Shown here piece by piece: positions 43,790-53,043 of a stretch of DNA of 64,000 bases. Within the stretch, counting starts at the first letter, position 1. Every line of letters starts with the position of its first letter. This DNA comes from a virus, in IMG/VR virus record IMGVR_UViG_3300021594_000641, positions 124,001 to 188,000 of that record. One strand, written 5' to 3'. Made by a program: the position numbers and the translations under genes. A model generated the notes under the pieces. It searched no databases. It worked only from the letters and a program-made list of their open reading frames with translations, and was not told where the DNA came from.

Positions 43790-45085
43790 TTATTCCTCTT
43801 CTACAACGTTTGAGAAACCGCCAGGCATACTAATCTCACCAGTTTCAGGATTAGTAGACAAAGCTTCTTGGATCTGATCTTTGTATGGAACGCCCATTTC
43901 AAACGGTCTTCTGGGGCATACTCCAAATACCTTGTCTAGTTCTTTGACTAGCTCAGGAGATTCAGAAATAGCCTTGCCTACTTCGTGCCAAGATCCTTTG
44001 GATATACCAAGAACCGGACAGTCAGCAGTCCTTCGCGTCTTGTCTATGTTTTCAATAGAGCAAGCGTTGTGGACAGCCTTTCTTTGCCAAGCTTCTTGGA
44101 AAGAATCAAACAAGGCCACCGTAGCGTCGTGCCAATCCCACATAGAAGTTTGAACCAGGTTTTCATCTTTGGTCCAAAGAAGCTTTACTTCTATGTACCT
44201 CCTGTCTCCAGCTGAAGACAGGCTGTTCTTGTCGCTGTGGATTCTGATCAGTCTTCCTTGCTCACTCTTTGTGTGAATGTCCGCTTTTCTAGCCATCCTA
44301 AGAATGAACGTAGAAGTAAATCCAAGACTAGCTCCTCCAGGAACTCTTCTGATAATAGGCTTGCCTGGAGAATGCTCTTCTTTCATATGGTTAATACCTA
44401 TGAAAGAAATGGGCCAGTACTGCATCTTTGGGAAGAATACTTTTACCCACATGTTCAAGTTCTTGGCGATGTTACTAAAAGTAGGAGTAGCATAGCCGTT
44501 CTTCCACGTATCGTCTGTCTCACTTTTTGTAGTGGCTGCTGTGATGCTATCGACTCCTAGAGCCATAGGCATCTCCATACCTCCCCTACAATCGTAGTGA
44601 GCCTCCGCAGCTTTTACGTACTCACTGCACATCTTTTGCCAAGATTCTACAGTCAAACAAGAGTGGCTTTTAAAAGGCAAAGGAGCCTTTATAAAAGATT
44701 CCCTGAAATCTGGAGAATCCTTAGCCTCTACTTGAATATGACCAAAAAGCCCGTGAGGCATACCTGGGTCAAACTTAACTATCTTGCTGCCGTTGTATAT
44801 GTGCCATCTATACATTTCATAAAGAAGAGCTGTTTTACAACTTTCAGGTATGCCTATAATTTCTGTCATTCTTGAGTACGGAAAAACGCTGTTGCAGAAT
44901 AAGTACCTCAGACTGATCGCGTCTAGAGGTGCTCCAATGATAACCTTTGTGCTATCGTCACAAAGATAATCATTGCCCGGGCCATTCTCGACTTGCCTCA
45001 TATTCAGCACTTGCTGAAAAAAGGAGTCTGGGCCTGTCTTGACTGCAGGCCTGGCGTCTTCAACAACAGCTTTCTTCCTACCCAT
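43790..45085 (-). CDS. RecA/UvsX-like recombinase with Cys-variant Walker A
   Basis: 431 residues from MGRKKAVVED; AGGAG stands before this ATG. The Walker A site reads G-I-P-E-S-C-K-T (78-85): the invariant Gly before Lys is Cys83. Walker B is in MALGVDSITAA. FIGINHMKEEHSPGKPIIRR and PGGASLGFTSTFILRMARKA fit loop L2 and the following core strands. It should form filaments on ssDNA and exchange strands in phage recombination and repair. The upstream leader can form alternative RNA pairings that cover its SD. Confidence 0.8.
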   Translation of the reverse strand: MGRKKAVVEDARPAVKTGPDSFFQQVLNMRQVENGPGNDYLCDDSTKVIIGAPLDAISLRYLFCNSVFPYSRMTEIIGIPESCKTALLYEMYRWHIYNGSKIVKFDPGMPHGLFGHIQVEAKDSPDFRESFIKAPLPFKSHSCLTVESWQKMCSEYVKAAEAHYDCRGGMEMPMALGVDSITAATTKSETDDTWKNGYATPTFSNIAKNLNMWVKVFFPKMQYWPISFIGINHMKEEHSPGKPIIRRVPGGASLGFTSTFILRMARKADIHTKSEQGRLIRIHSDKNSLSSAGDRRYIEVKLLWTKDENLVQTSMWDWHDATVALFDSFQEAWQRKAVHNACSIENIDKTRRTADCPVLGISKGSWHEVGKAISESPELVKELDKVFGVCPRRPFEMGVPYKDQIQEALSTNPETGEISMPGGFSNVVEEE

Positions 45086-45088
45086 GAC

Positions 45089-45240
45089 ATCAATCTCCTG
45101 ATTAAAAACTAAACAAACAAAGAAATAAAAAAGTGACAAAAAATGCGCGTACGTAAAAATACGCGCATTTAAAACAAACGAACGTGCAACAGGAGATTGA
45201 TAAAACAAACGCCTGTTGCACGTTTGCTTTATCAATCTTC
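45089..45240 (-). promoter_or_regulatory. Alternative-pairing RNA leader of the RecA-like gene
   Basis: In the minus transcript, one 24-nt segment X (45204..45181) has two upstream partners: AGATTGATAAA (45238..45228) pairs with its 5' part and AACGTGCAACAGG (45224..45212) with its 3' part. Its middle ATCAATCTCCTG (45201..45190) also pairs perfectly with CAGGAGATTGAT (45100..45089), which holds the SD of the RecA-like gene. These pairings overlap, so at most one or a partial pair can form. An independent hairpin lies in between. This is consistent with a translational or attenuation switch; no ligand or trigger is known. Confidence 0.6.
45137..45170 (-). terminator. Hairpin with U-tract upstream of the RecA-like gene
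   Basis: An 11-bp perfect stem (AAATGCGCGTA / TACGCGCATTT) with an 8-nt loop. On the minus transcript the stem is followed by UUUGUCACUUUUUU. It is a plausible intrinsic terminator that would reduce read-through from the upstream gene. Confidence 0.65.
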
Positions 45241-46575
45241 TGAAGGATTAGGTAACCGTGACTTTACAGCCTTACGGGCGTTCTGGATGTTTTGCCAAAC
45301 TTTGTTATTAGCATCATTAGTAGCTTCTTCAGGAACAAACTCGCCAGACGTGGGAGGACTAATAGCCTCACTAGAGATTGTCTTGGCTGGAGTAAGAGAA
45401 AAAGACTTTAAAGCAGGCTTGGCAAAAGCAGGCGCTGGAGGCGCTTCAGCCACGACAGCAGCAGGCACAGCCACATCAGCCCAAGAAGGTTCAGGAGCTG
45501 AAATAGACGTAACTTTAGTCTTACCCAGCTGCTGCAACCCTTCTGCCCTGATCTTTGGATTCAGGTACTGCCCGTAACGGTCATCCAGAGCATACACCAG
45601 CAAAGAAGGGTAGCCTGAATAAAGGTCTTGAACAAGCAAAACCTGCTCCTCATTGCTCATGATGTTTACACAAGAAGACCAGTCTTTGATCTTCTGTGTA
45701 ACAGCTTCAGCAACGGAAGACAAATCTGCGGAGAAACCTTTGTACTCCTTTTCAAGGAACACATCAAAACCTTTGATAGTCTTATCGTTGCGACCGGCTG
45801 CCTCCAGCATTCCTGGAGTAAACTGGTTTGTACGCTTAAGACCTGCACGGCGAGGGTCTTGACCTTCCGTGAAGATAGTTACGTAGCTGCCTTCGTCTAG
45901 AGCTATGGGGTCGCCACATACGAAGTGAGCAGACACATTACTGCTGTCTCCGCGATAATCAGTCCTTTCGTCCATGGCGCTTCTCAGGTTCTTATACACT
46001 GAGGGCTTTAAGAGCATGAACTGAGCACTGTCGTCTGGAGCCAAACCCTTAGGAGTTTGGAAGTCCTCACCCTTGTAGGACATCAACAGACACTGCACTA
46101 GCCAGCAAAGCTTGGGCTTTGCCGGAATAGCCGGAGAGTTGTAAGGCCCAGAAGGCAGAAGCAAACTAGCCCAACCCACAGAAAAAGGAAGACCTTTTTT
46201 GGTTCCCTCATCAGCAGCGCTGCGAATCATCATGAGAGGATTGCTGCTAATGTCATAGAACCTATCATACGGGTCGTGCATAACCCAGGTTCTAGCCCTT
46301 TCACTCTTTGGGTCTTTGACAGACTCTGCTACTTGAATAGGGAAAAACCACTGACCAAATTCATTCATGTTGGTCGGCAGTCGCCACGGATCAAGCATAG
46401 TTGGATTGTCAGGATTAACGCCTGGAAGAATCCTGATCACAGTAGACTGATTCATTGGCGGGCTGTACAGCTTTCCAGCACCCGGCTTAAGAATCATGTT
46501 GAGATACTTTCCGTCACCTCCAGAAAGATTGGCGCTGACAGAATTAACAGAGATACGGCGAGAGCTACCTTGCAT
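45232..46575 (-). CDS. Unknown DNA-metabolism protein (447 aa), ssDNA-binding candidate
   Basis: The start is MQGSSRRISVNSVSANLSGG, with AAGGA six bases upstream. Sequence: VIRILPGVNPDNPTMLDPWR, GQWFFPIQVAESVKDPKSER, LCWLVQCLLMSYKGEDFQTP, VTIFTEGQDPRRAGLKRTNQ, and an Ala/Pro-rich linker (PAAVVAEAPPAPAFAK) before a mixed-charge end. Its location next to recA and the dcd/pol genes, and its length, recall large-phage ssDNA-binding proteins, but I see no OB-fold signature, so this is only a candidate. Its stop codon lies inside a pairing segment of the leader that follows. Confidence 0.5.
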   Translation of the reverse strand: MQGSSRRISVNSVSANLSGGDGKYLNMILKPGAGKLYSPPMNQSTVIRILPGVNPDNPTMLDPWRLPTNMNEFGQWFFPIQVAESVKDPKSERARTWVMHDPYDRFYDISSNPLMMIRSAADEGTKKGLPFSVGWASLLLPSGPYNSPAIPAKPKLCWLVQCLLMSYKGEDFQTPKGLAPDDSAQFMLLKPSVYKNLRSAMDERTDYRGDSSNVSAHFVCGDPIALDEGSYVTIFTEGQDPRRAGLKRTNQFTPGMLEAAGRNDKTIKGFDVFLEKEYKGFSADLSSVAEAVTQKIKDWSSCVNIMSNEEQVLLVQDLYSGYPSLLVYALDDRYGQYLNPKIRAEGLQQLGKTKVTSISAPEPSWADVAVPAAVVAEAPPAPAFAKPALKSFSLTPAKTISSEAISPPTSGEFVPEEATNDANNKVWQNIQNARKAVKSRLPNPSED

Positions 46576-46638
46576 GACAGTCCTTTCAAACTTGAAATTA
46601 AAAACGCCAAACGGCAAATGCCTAGCGGCATCGATATA

Positions 46639-47160
46639 CTACGCGTAGTCTTGGAAAAGGCAACTGGGAACTGCACCGTTTTGCCCTAAGTACCTGCCTG
46701 AGTAAGCACTTATTTTTCCAAAAGTTTTTTGATAAGCTACCTGGCACACTTCTGTGCCGTGGTACACTTTCAACGGATGAACCACAGTTATCTCCAAAGT
46801 CCATTTACCGCGAAATCCGGTATCCCCGAATCCTGCAGTAATATGCACTTGCATACCCAGTCTGCCTATTGAACTTCTTCCTTCAATGTGCGGAACATGG
46901 TTTGGAGTTTCTGTGTATTCTTCTGTCTCTCCCAGATAAAGAACACCAGGGTTAAGGTAAAGTCCATCATCAGGAATAATCAACTCTTGGGTCTTGTTCT
47001 CCTTTCGCATATCTAGTGGGAAATTGTTGTAAACCAGCAACCTCTTACCCAGCTTGAGGTTGTAGCTGTTGGGATTAACCTGTTTCATGTTGAATGGGGT
47101 TATAACAATATTTCCCATTTCAACTTCTTTTATAATTTGATCTCCAGTCAAAATAGACAT
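46639..47160 (-). CDS. dcd: dCTP deaminase
   Basis: 173 residues, the expected family size. IEGRSSIGRLGMQVHITAGF, then GDTGFRGKWTLEITVVHPLK, is the signature of trimeric dCTP deaminase (catalytic Glu in WTLEI). MSILTGDQIIKEVEMGNIVI is the usual N-terminus. It makes dUTP (or dUMP if bifunctional) from dCTP for thymidylate synthesis, matching thyX. The start overlaps the polymerase stop (TGATG). Confidence 0.9.
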   Translation of the reverse strand: MSILTGDQIIKEVEMGNIVITPFNMKQVNPNSYNLKLGKRLLVYNNFPLDMRKENKTQELIIPDDGLYLNPGVLYLGETEEYTETPNHVPHIEGRSSIGRLGMQVHITAGFGDTGFRGKWTLEITVVHPLKVYHGTEVCQVAYQKTFGKISAYSGRYLGQNGAVPSCLFQDYA

Positions 47161-50100
47161 CAGCCTGCTCCGTAAAATTCGTTAATACCCAACTTTGCGC
47201 ACTCTTCTTTTGTAATAGGTACAGACCATCTAGTGAATACGTCTGGAGGAGGAACCTGTAAATGATACGGACCTCCAGACCCTTTCCTGGTTCCGTCTAG
47301 GTTGCATGGCCACACATCAACCCTATCGCTCATGCACTCCGGTATGACGCTGTTTACAACCCAATCGACGCAGTTAACCGGAACCTCAAGAACTACGGCG
47401 TCATGTACCTGAAGAACTATGTCGTACCATAACTCAGGGTCTTCTGCCTCAAGCCTGTACCAGTACAGATGGTCAAGCGCCCTGGACATGGCGTCAGCCA
47501 CAGCTGACTGGACAGGGAAGTTCATGGCTTGCCTTTGCTGTTCCCCTGCAACATCTCTTTCAGAAGTTTTTGTAAACCTTCTGTACCTTCCAAAACAGTT
47601 TACTATGTAACCAGGATCTTGGCTCCTTTCACGGCATTCTTCAAAATACTTAGGAAGAGCTGGATACATTGAAACCAAGCCTTCAATAAGCTGACGAGCT
47701 TGATCAACAGTTACGTCAGCTCCTTCTTGTTTTGCTTTTCTTGCTGTAGCCTCAGCCTGTTGCCCGTAGGCGTAACCAAAAACCACGGCCTTGGCAGCAC
47801 TTCTAAGCGCGCTTTTACCGATTGACTTTAAGCCTTGCTTGGTTGGCGGACAGCTTAGACCGAAAGTATTCACAGCCACGTTGCTGTGAATGTCGTAATA
47901 GTCTGGGTCGTCTTCAGGTAAACCGCTGCGCCTGACGTGTTCAGACATGTTTAAGTCGCCAGACTGCCAAGCCATGATAGCCAGCTCTGCGCCAGTGTAG
48001 TCTGCATCCACAAACACATGCCCAGGCTTGGCCCTTATTATGGACCTGAGAGGCATCTTGTACTCTAGCTGTATCTCTGATCCGTATCTTTTGAATACAG
48101 CCTTGTATTTTTCTTCAGCCGTCTTCCCCAAATTTTGCAAGGGAGGTCTTGCTGAGGAGGCTCTTCCTGTTTCTTTGGTTTGGAAGAACTGACTCCTGAC
48201 GCGATTGTCAGCATGAAGATAAGAAAGAAGGCCGGACTCATACTCAATACGTCCATCCTCATCCCTCACAGCAGAACCTTCTTCTACACCTTTTCCTGGC
48301 CTCAAGACGTACCTAGTAAGCTGAGCTACGTACCTTAAGTCTCGCAATAGCTCAACGCACGGATGCTTGTCAGAAAGTATTTGAAGTACTTCTTTGTCCG
48401 TGGAAACAGCGTAGTCACTTTCTATGTTCTTGGCTTTTATTTCCTTCCACATCTTAGGCCTTTTGCCTGTAGACTTGTATGGCTCCAAGTACAAAGACAA
48501 AGCTCCCTCGGGCCTGACGCTCTTTGGTTTAAAAGTTTCTTTGTCTATAACGCCGTTGTACTGCTCACCAAACATCATCTCTCGACAATGTTGAACGGAG
48601 CTGGTGTTGAACTCAGGCCAGTTTAGTTCTTTACGCAATATCTCAAGAAGCCTGTTCTTAGCTTTTAGATAATGCTCTGTTAGAGTTTCTGCTGTTTCCA
48701 AGTCTACTTGCAAACCAGTCATGTGCATTTCACCAAACGCAGAGCTGGCTCTCATGGATACCCAGAAAGGTTTCCTGGAGTTATTGCCATAAGAATCTCT
48801 ATCTAAAGCTCCTGGCTGATCTTCTTTTCCGTTAAAAAAATCAAAAAGACGCCTGGTGCAGTCAGCGTCATAGTTGCCGTAAGGTATTAGTATTTCATCA
48901 GGGCAATCGCCGTAACCTTCCAACTGCTCTGAGTTTATCTTGTTTTGTTCACAATAAGATTTTTTCCATTTCTGTAAATCTACGTCGTATCTTGGTACGC
49001 CTACATACCTTGTACCCAAGACTTCTAGCTTGAAATCTCCAGTCTCATTGACGGAGTGCGCGGCAAGAAGTGTGTCAAAACCTCCAAACTTTTTTGTCTT
49101 TTGATAACCAAACAATTTTTCTTTTCCGTTAGCCCCTGGAGAATCCATTGGAGCCACGAAGTTACTTCTTATGTCCAGTCCTACATGCATAAGCCAAGGC
49201 ATGTCAGCGTTTAGGTAATGCCCTACTACTCTTACTTTTCTTTTAGGCGTATTAGTAAAAACCTTGCTCAACTCTTCTATGACCGCAGGTATTCCTCCCT
49301 CTATCTCGGACTCTCCTCCTTGGTTGTGCAAAACAAAACAAGCAGCTTTTCCAGGTTTCCAGGAAATCTGTATTGTTCTGACGTACGCGTTTTTTTCAGT
49401 AGGGTACGAGCCGTGCCACTCAGCATCTACAGCTACAACGTTTGAGTCAGGCTCGTTTAATATTTCCTGTACTAAGATTTTCGCCTCGTCAAGACCTTTG
49501 ATCGTCCTGTGGTCTATTACCTCTTCAGCCTTCTCCTGTCCTAAGATCGTGTTTAGAAAAACTCTGACAACTCCCTTAAGATCATCAGACCTTTCAGGCT
49601 TTTTCAGTACTGCAGCAGGGCTTATACCAGTTATAACTTTTGCTGTAAAAAACTCATCTTCGCCTTTGCCGTCTTTTACTTTTATCTCCATCACCCTTCC
49701 TTGGGTGTTTGAAGTGGTATGGCCTTTACCAAGAACAGCAGTTATAGCTTCAGAGCCCAAAGCAAGTATGAAGCTTGGCCGAACAAGCTTTATCTCTTGC
49801 TGCAGTATCAGAGAACAGTTTTTAATCCAAGAAGCTTTGAAAACTCCTCCCTTAGTGTCTGGGTGGTCATGCTTTATGACTGACGTGATGTAAAACTGTT
49901 GTTTGTCAAAAAATCCTTCTTCTTCAAAACAATTAGCCAGTATCTCTCCCGCGTTACCGACTAGAACTTTTCTGTTGTAGTGGTTCTTAACGTGAGGCTG
50001 CTTTACTACGATCATGACGGGAGACGGAACAGGCCCTGTAGCCTGCTCCGTCCACAGCCCGCCAAGAACAAAATTAACAGTAACTTTTTTATTTAAATAC

Positions 50101-50354
50101 GATAACGGCAATACGAAATTGTCGTCGTACAAAGCTCTGTAGTATAAGGCTTCAAGCTCAAAGTCGTGAGTCTTGTAGTCTATACCGTCTTTTTTTAGCA
50201 GCTCAGCGTACTCAACAAAGTCTGGACCCGGCGCGGGCAAGCCTTCAAAATTCTTTCTGTAAAAAGGAAAATTTTTGAATAGCTCTGTGTCACCGAATCT
50301 CAAAGTTTCTAAGAACCTGAGTTCGCTGTACATCTTTCTAAAATTATCGCTCAT
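47160..50354 (-). CDS. DNA polymerase I (family A) with N-terminal UDG-like domain
   Basis: 1064 residues. ~90-270: a uracil-DNA-glycosylase-like fold seen in SPO1-type phage polymerases (MIVVKQPHVKNHYNRKVLVG, LALGSEAITAVLGKGHTTSN), lacking the GEAPG catalytic motif. ~305-500: 3'-5' exonuclease (VVAVDAEWHGSY; VVGHYLNADMPWLMH). ~780: motif A FVDADYTGAELAIMAWQSGD. ~845-858: O-helix R-SAA-K-AVV-F-GYA-YG, keeping Phe (ddNTP discriminating). ~990: motif C LQVHDAVVLEVP, with Ala instead of Glu after HD. This is the phage replicative polymerase. It precedes dcd and follows the primase. Confidence 0.92.
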   Translation of the reverse strand: MSDNFRKMYSELRFLETLRFGDTELFKNFPFYRKNFEGLPAPGPDFVEYAELLKKDGIDYKTHDFELEALYYRALYDDNFVLPLSYLNKKVTVNFVLGGLWTEQATGPVPSPVMIVVKQPHVKNHYNRKVLVGNAGEILANCFEEEGFFDKQQFYITSVIKHDHPDTKGGVFKASWIKNCSLILQQEIKLVRPSFILALGSEAITAVLGKGHTTSNTQGRVMEIKVKDGKGEDEFFTAKVITGISPAAVLKKPERSDDLKGVVRVFLNTILGQEKAEEVIDHRTIKGLDEAKILVQEILNEPDSNVVAVDAEWHGSYPTEKNAYVRTIQISWKPGKAACFVLHNQGGESEIEGGIPAVIEELSKVFTNTPKRKVRVVGHYLNADMPWLMHVGLDIRSNFVAPMDSPGANGKEKLFGYQKTKKFGGFDTLLAAHSVNETGDFKLEVLGTRYVGVPRYDVDLQKWKKSYCEQNKINSEQLEGYGDCPDEILIPYGNYDADCTRRLFDFFNGKEDQPGALDRDSYGNNSRKPFWVSMRASSAFGEMHMTGLQVDLETAETLTEHYLKAKNRLLEILRKELNWPEFNTSSVQHCREMMFGEQYNGVIDKETFKPKSVRPEGALSLYLEPYKSTGKRPKMWKEIKAKNIESDYAVSTDKEVLQILSDKHPCVELLRDLRYVAQLTRYVLRPGKGVEEGSAVRDEDGRIEYESGLLSYLHADNRVRSQFFQTKETGRASSARPPLQNLGKTAEEKYKAVFKRYGSEIQLEYKMPLRSIIRAKPGHVFVDADYTGAELAIMAWQSGDLNMSEHVRRSGLPEDDPDYYDIHSNVAVNTFGLSCPPTKQGLKSIGKSALRSAAKAVVFGYAYGQQAEATARKAKQEGADVTVDQARQLIEGLVSMYPALPKYFEECRERSQDPGYIVNCFGRYRRFTKTSERDVAGEQQRQAMNFPVQSAVADAMSRALDHLYWYRLEAEDPELWYDIVLQVHDAVVLEVPVNCVDWVVNSVIPECMSDRVDVWPCNLDGTRKGSGGPYHLQVPPPDVFTRWSVPITKEECAKLGINEFYGAG

Positions 50355-50360
50355 GATCCT

Positions 50361-51401
50361 TCACCTTTCGGGCCAAAACTCATCTAGGCCAGCAAGGGTC
50401 CTTCCCTTGTTTATCAATGCCCAACAGTCTTTGAAAGTCAAAGACCCAGGGTCTTTGACTCCCTCATGACAGATATTGAACACAGGAGCCTTTGTGATCA
50501 ACCTCAGTTGTCTTACAATTTCTTCAGATTTATGCTGAGCGTCAGAGTCTAAAAATACAGCTATCGGTTTGTCGCTCCAAGCCCCGTAAACCAAAGTTCC
50601 TTGGTCGTCTGCCAAGTCAGAACCCAGAAGCCCAGCACCGCAAGACCCTACCCTCCAAACATCAGCAGCTCCTTCGCATAAAACAACCATAGGCTGTTCT
50701 TTGGCAACGTCATAGTTGTAGAGCATTTGCCTTTTAGACATGCCTCTCAAATTGTAATACTTTTTTATTCCCGTGGTCTTCCAGTCTACATCGCCAATGA
50801 ACCTACCTTGCCACCCAACAAGGTTTTGGCTCATAAACAACGGTATAAAAATTCTGTCTTTAAGAAGGTAATCCGCTCTATCAAAAACATAATTGCAATA
50901 CCCTACACCAAAATTAAAAGACAGGTCGTTAGGAGAATAGCCCCTAGACGACAAGTAGTTAACGGCTGGGTGGTTTGGCTGTAACTCATTCAACATGAGT
51001 ATGTCGCCAGGAAGGGATATAGGCTCCAAAGGTTTTCTAGCGTCAACTATAGTACCTTCTATGACTGGAAGCTTTATAGGCTCTGAAGAATTAAACAAGC
51101 TGGTGAAAAGCCTATCCCTGTTTAACTTTCCTTCCAGACCGTCCAAGCATCTAGTTTCGTTATAGCAAACAGACAACCACCTATGGTCAGTGAACCTGTG
51201 GTTTATCCATAGGCGATTACGCTGGTCTCCACAAAAAGGGCAATTAACGCAATAGTACTCTCCTGGAGATACTATCTTTAAACGCAACTTGCCGTTTTCT
51301 TTTCTGTTAACCAGCTGAAGACTTTGACCCTGATTAGCTACTTTTACGCGACCAAACAACTGACCTAGCCTTTCATACAAGGCTGGACACAAAACTTTCA
51401 T
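50361..51401 (-). CDS. DnaG-like primase (CHC2 zinc finger plus Toprim)
   Basis: 346 residues. N-terminal zinc site: YYCVNCPFCGDQRN (C51, C54, C57) with C79 and C85. The C-terminal Toprim core has MVVLCEGAADVWRV (~237) and AVFLDSDAQHKSEE (~280), with EGxxD and DxD metal acids. The protein is short, like T7-type or phage split primases. It makes RNA primers for the phage fork. It sits 9 bases below the DnaB-like helicase, so the two probably act together. The RNAP-like linker LDGLEGKLNRDRLF is visible. Confidence 0.85.
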   Translation of the reverse strand: MKVLCPALYERLGQLFGRVKVANQGQSLQLVNRKENGKLRLKIVSPGEYYCVNCPFCGDQRNRLWINHRFTDHRWLSVCYNETRCLDGLEGKLNRDRLFTSLFNSSEPIKLPVIEGTIVDARKPLEPISLPGDILMLNELQPNHPAVNYLSSRGYSPNDLSFNFGVGYCNYVFDRADYLLKDRIFIPLFMSQNLVGWQGRFIGDVDWKTTGIKKYYNLRGMSKRQMLYNYDVAKEQPMVVLCEGAADVWRVGSCGAGLLGSDLADDQGTLVYGAWSDKPIAVFLDSDAQHKSEEIVRQLRLITKAPVFNICHEGVKDPGSLTFKDCWALINKGRTLAGLDEFWPER

Positions 51402-51410
51402 GACTACCTC

Positions 51411-53030
51411 TCAATCTATGTCCGCTGGAGACGCTACCGGTTGTCTTCTTTGTGGCCCTTGTGCTGAGTCTGGAAGAGACAGCCCTGGGGCGTAGCCTCT
51501 TGTTGAGGATATGTTTTCAGAAATTCTGAACCCACTGATTACCTGCGTGTCGCTGAGAGATAATGCCCCGTAATGCCCTACGTGAACCAGCTCAGGAATT
51601 ATGCTGGGAGGAGCTACGTCTCTAGACTTTGACACGTGTAATTTTATAGCTTTGCTTTCTGGGTTAGCCCTAGATAGCGCGAAACAGAAATGACAGTTCT
51701 CGCCAAAGTCAGAAGCTTCAGAAGAGTCTGTGTGGCTTATCAAGTCATTAGCGCTTCTCTTGTTAGCCTCCTTATTTACCTGTTGAAGAATCAAAGCCGC
51801 GCAGTCGTACTTTGAAGCTATGTTGGCTCTGACCATGTCTGGAAAAGCACCCAGCAAATGCCTTAGATGGTCTATCTTCATGTTGTTTAAAAGTATGTAT
51901 CTTTTTACAAACAACTTGGCATAGTCCAGAAGAAACAAAGACATGCCCTTTCCAGTTATGCTTCTTATGTGCTCTATATTTGAATCTATCTCAGACACAA
52001 AATTTTTACCGGCTTTAGGGTTATTATCTGAGCCGGAAAAATCTATTATGAAAAAATGATCCTCAACTTGTTCAACAGCCATCTCTAACCTATTCAAGGC
52101 AGGAACGTCTAATCCAAGTATGTTTTCATACTCGTAGTGCCTAGGAGAACCGCTTAGAGCGCACCTTTCTTCATAGTGGTCCTTTATGTGCTTTACTGGA
52201 ATCTTCGATAAGGCAGAGATAACTCTGTACTTTATTTCGTCAGGCTGGCCTTCGCAGTTAGCATATACAACAAACTCGCTAGAGTAACCGGCTGCCGCTT
52301 TTGCGTATTCAAGTCTTATTCTGCTTGCAGCCATCTGACACGCTAGAGTTGTCTTGCACCCTCCGAATACCCCAAACAAACCATTTACTGATTTTCTAGG
52401 AAGACCTCCTTCAGTTACAGCGTTCATAAAATCAACGTCTACATCAAAATCGACCCTGGCGTTTGAGACTTGCTTAAACCTTGGAACGCCTGAAACAACG
52501 GAGTTGCTTACAAGGAGCTGTATTCCTTGTATCTCTGATTGAGACCTGGCTATTAGGTCTGATATGTTATTAACTTCTAAACTGCCAGAGCTGGCCATCG
52601 CCTCTCTTAAGCGTCTGGTTACCTTTCTATCCAACATTATTCTTCGCACATAGCTAAGAGCCAGATCTTCACAAGCCCTTAAGTCTTGGTCAGTGGAAGT
52701 TTCTTCAGTCAGATAGATTGATAGAATTTCGTCTCTGGCTAAGTCTTTTATTGCAGGGTTTACCCTAGCGCCTACTTCAACCAAAGCGCTTGCCTTTGGA
52801 AGTTTAACCGTAGGGTTAGAGTCGTAGTGCTCGTAAAGAAGGGATATGAACACTCTATAAACATCTTCTCCAATTCCATTAAGAGTGTCTGGAACGAACA
52901 TTTGTTTTATTCGCAGCATGAAGCTAGTGTTATGTAGCATTACGCTACACAACAAAGCCAGCTGGTCGTTGGTTATTGGAGATTCTACTTCTGCAACAAA
53001 CTGACCTGAGTATCCTGGAAGCCCCGACAT
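51411..53030 (-). CDS. DnaB-like replicative helicase with Cys-variant Walker A
   Basis: 539 residues. The N-terminal helical domain (~1-190) is followed by a RecA-fold ATPase: Walker A G-V-F-G-G-C-K-T (220-227) with Cys225 in place of Gly, SLFLLDYAKLF as Walker B (~366) and ALILQQVNKEANKR (~411) as the DnaB-like Gln motif. The C-terminus is Pro/Gln-rich (SAQGPQRRQPVASPADID), possibly a partner tail. It unwinds the parental duplex at the fork with the primase immediately downstream. The Cys variant is shared with the RecA-like protein 7 kb away. Confidence 0.82.
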   Translation of the reverse strand: MSGLPGYSGQFVAEVESPITNDQLALLCSVMLHNTSFMLRIKQMFVPDTLNGIGEDVYRVFISLLYEHYDSNPTVKLPKASALVEVGARVNPAIKDLARDEILSIYLTEETSTDQDLRACEDLALSYVRRIMLDRKVTRRLREAMASSGSLEVNNISDLIARSQSEIQGIQLLVSNSVVSGVPRFKQVSNARVDFDVDVDFMNAVTEGGLPRKSVNGLFGVFGGCKTTLACQMAASRIRLEYAKAAAGYSSEFVVYANCEGQPDEIKYRVISALSKIPVKHIKDHYEERCALSGSPRHYEYENILGLDVPALNRLEMAVEQVEDHFFIIDFSGSDNNPKAGKNFVSEIDSNIEHIRSITGKGMSLFLLDYAKLFVKRYILLNNMKIDHLRHLLGAFPDMVRANIASKYDCAALILQQVNKEANKRSANDLISHTDSSEASDFGENCHFCFALSRANPESKAIKLHVSKSRDVAPPSIIPELVHVGHYGALSLSDTQVISGFRISENISSTRGYAPGLSLPDSAQGPQRRQPVASPADID

Positions 53031-53043
53031 CGCATCCTCCTTG

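Noticed and set aside
45181-45236. H-type pseudoknot between the leader segments
   Set aside because: The two stems would need a zero-length loop across 11 bp, so they are more likely mutually exclusive.
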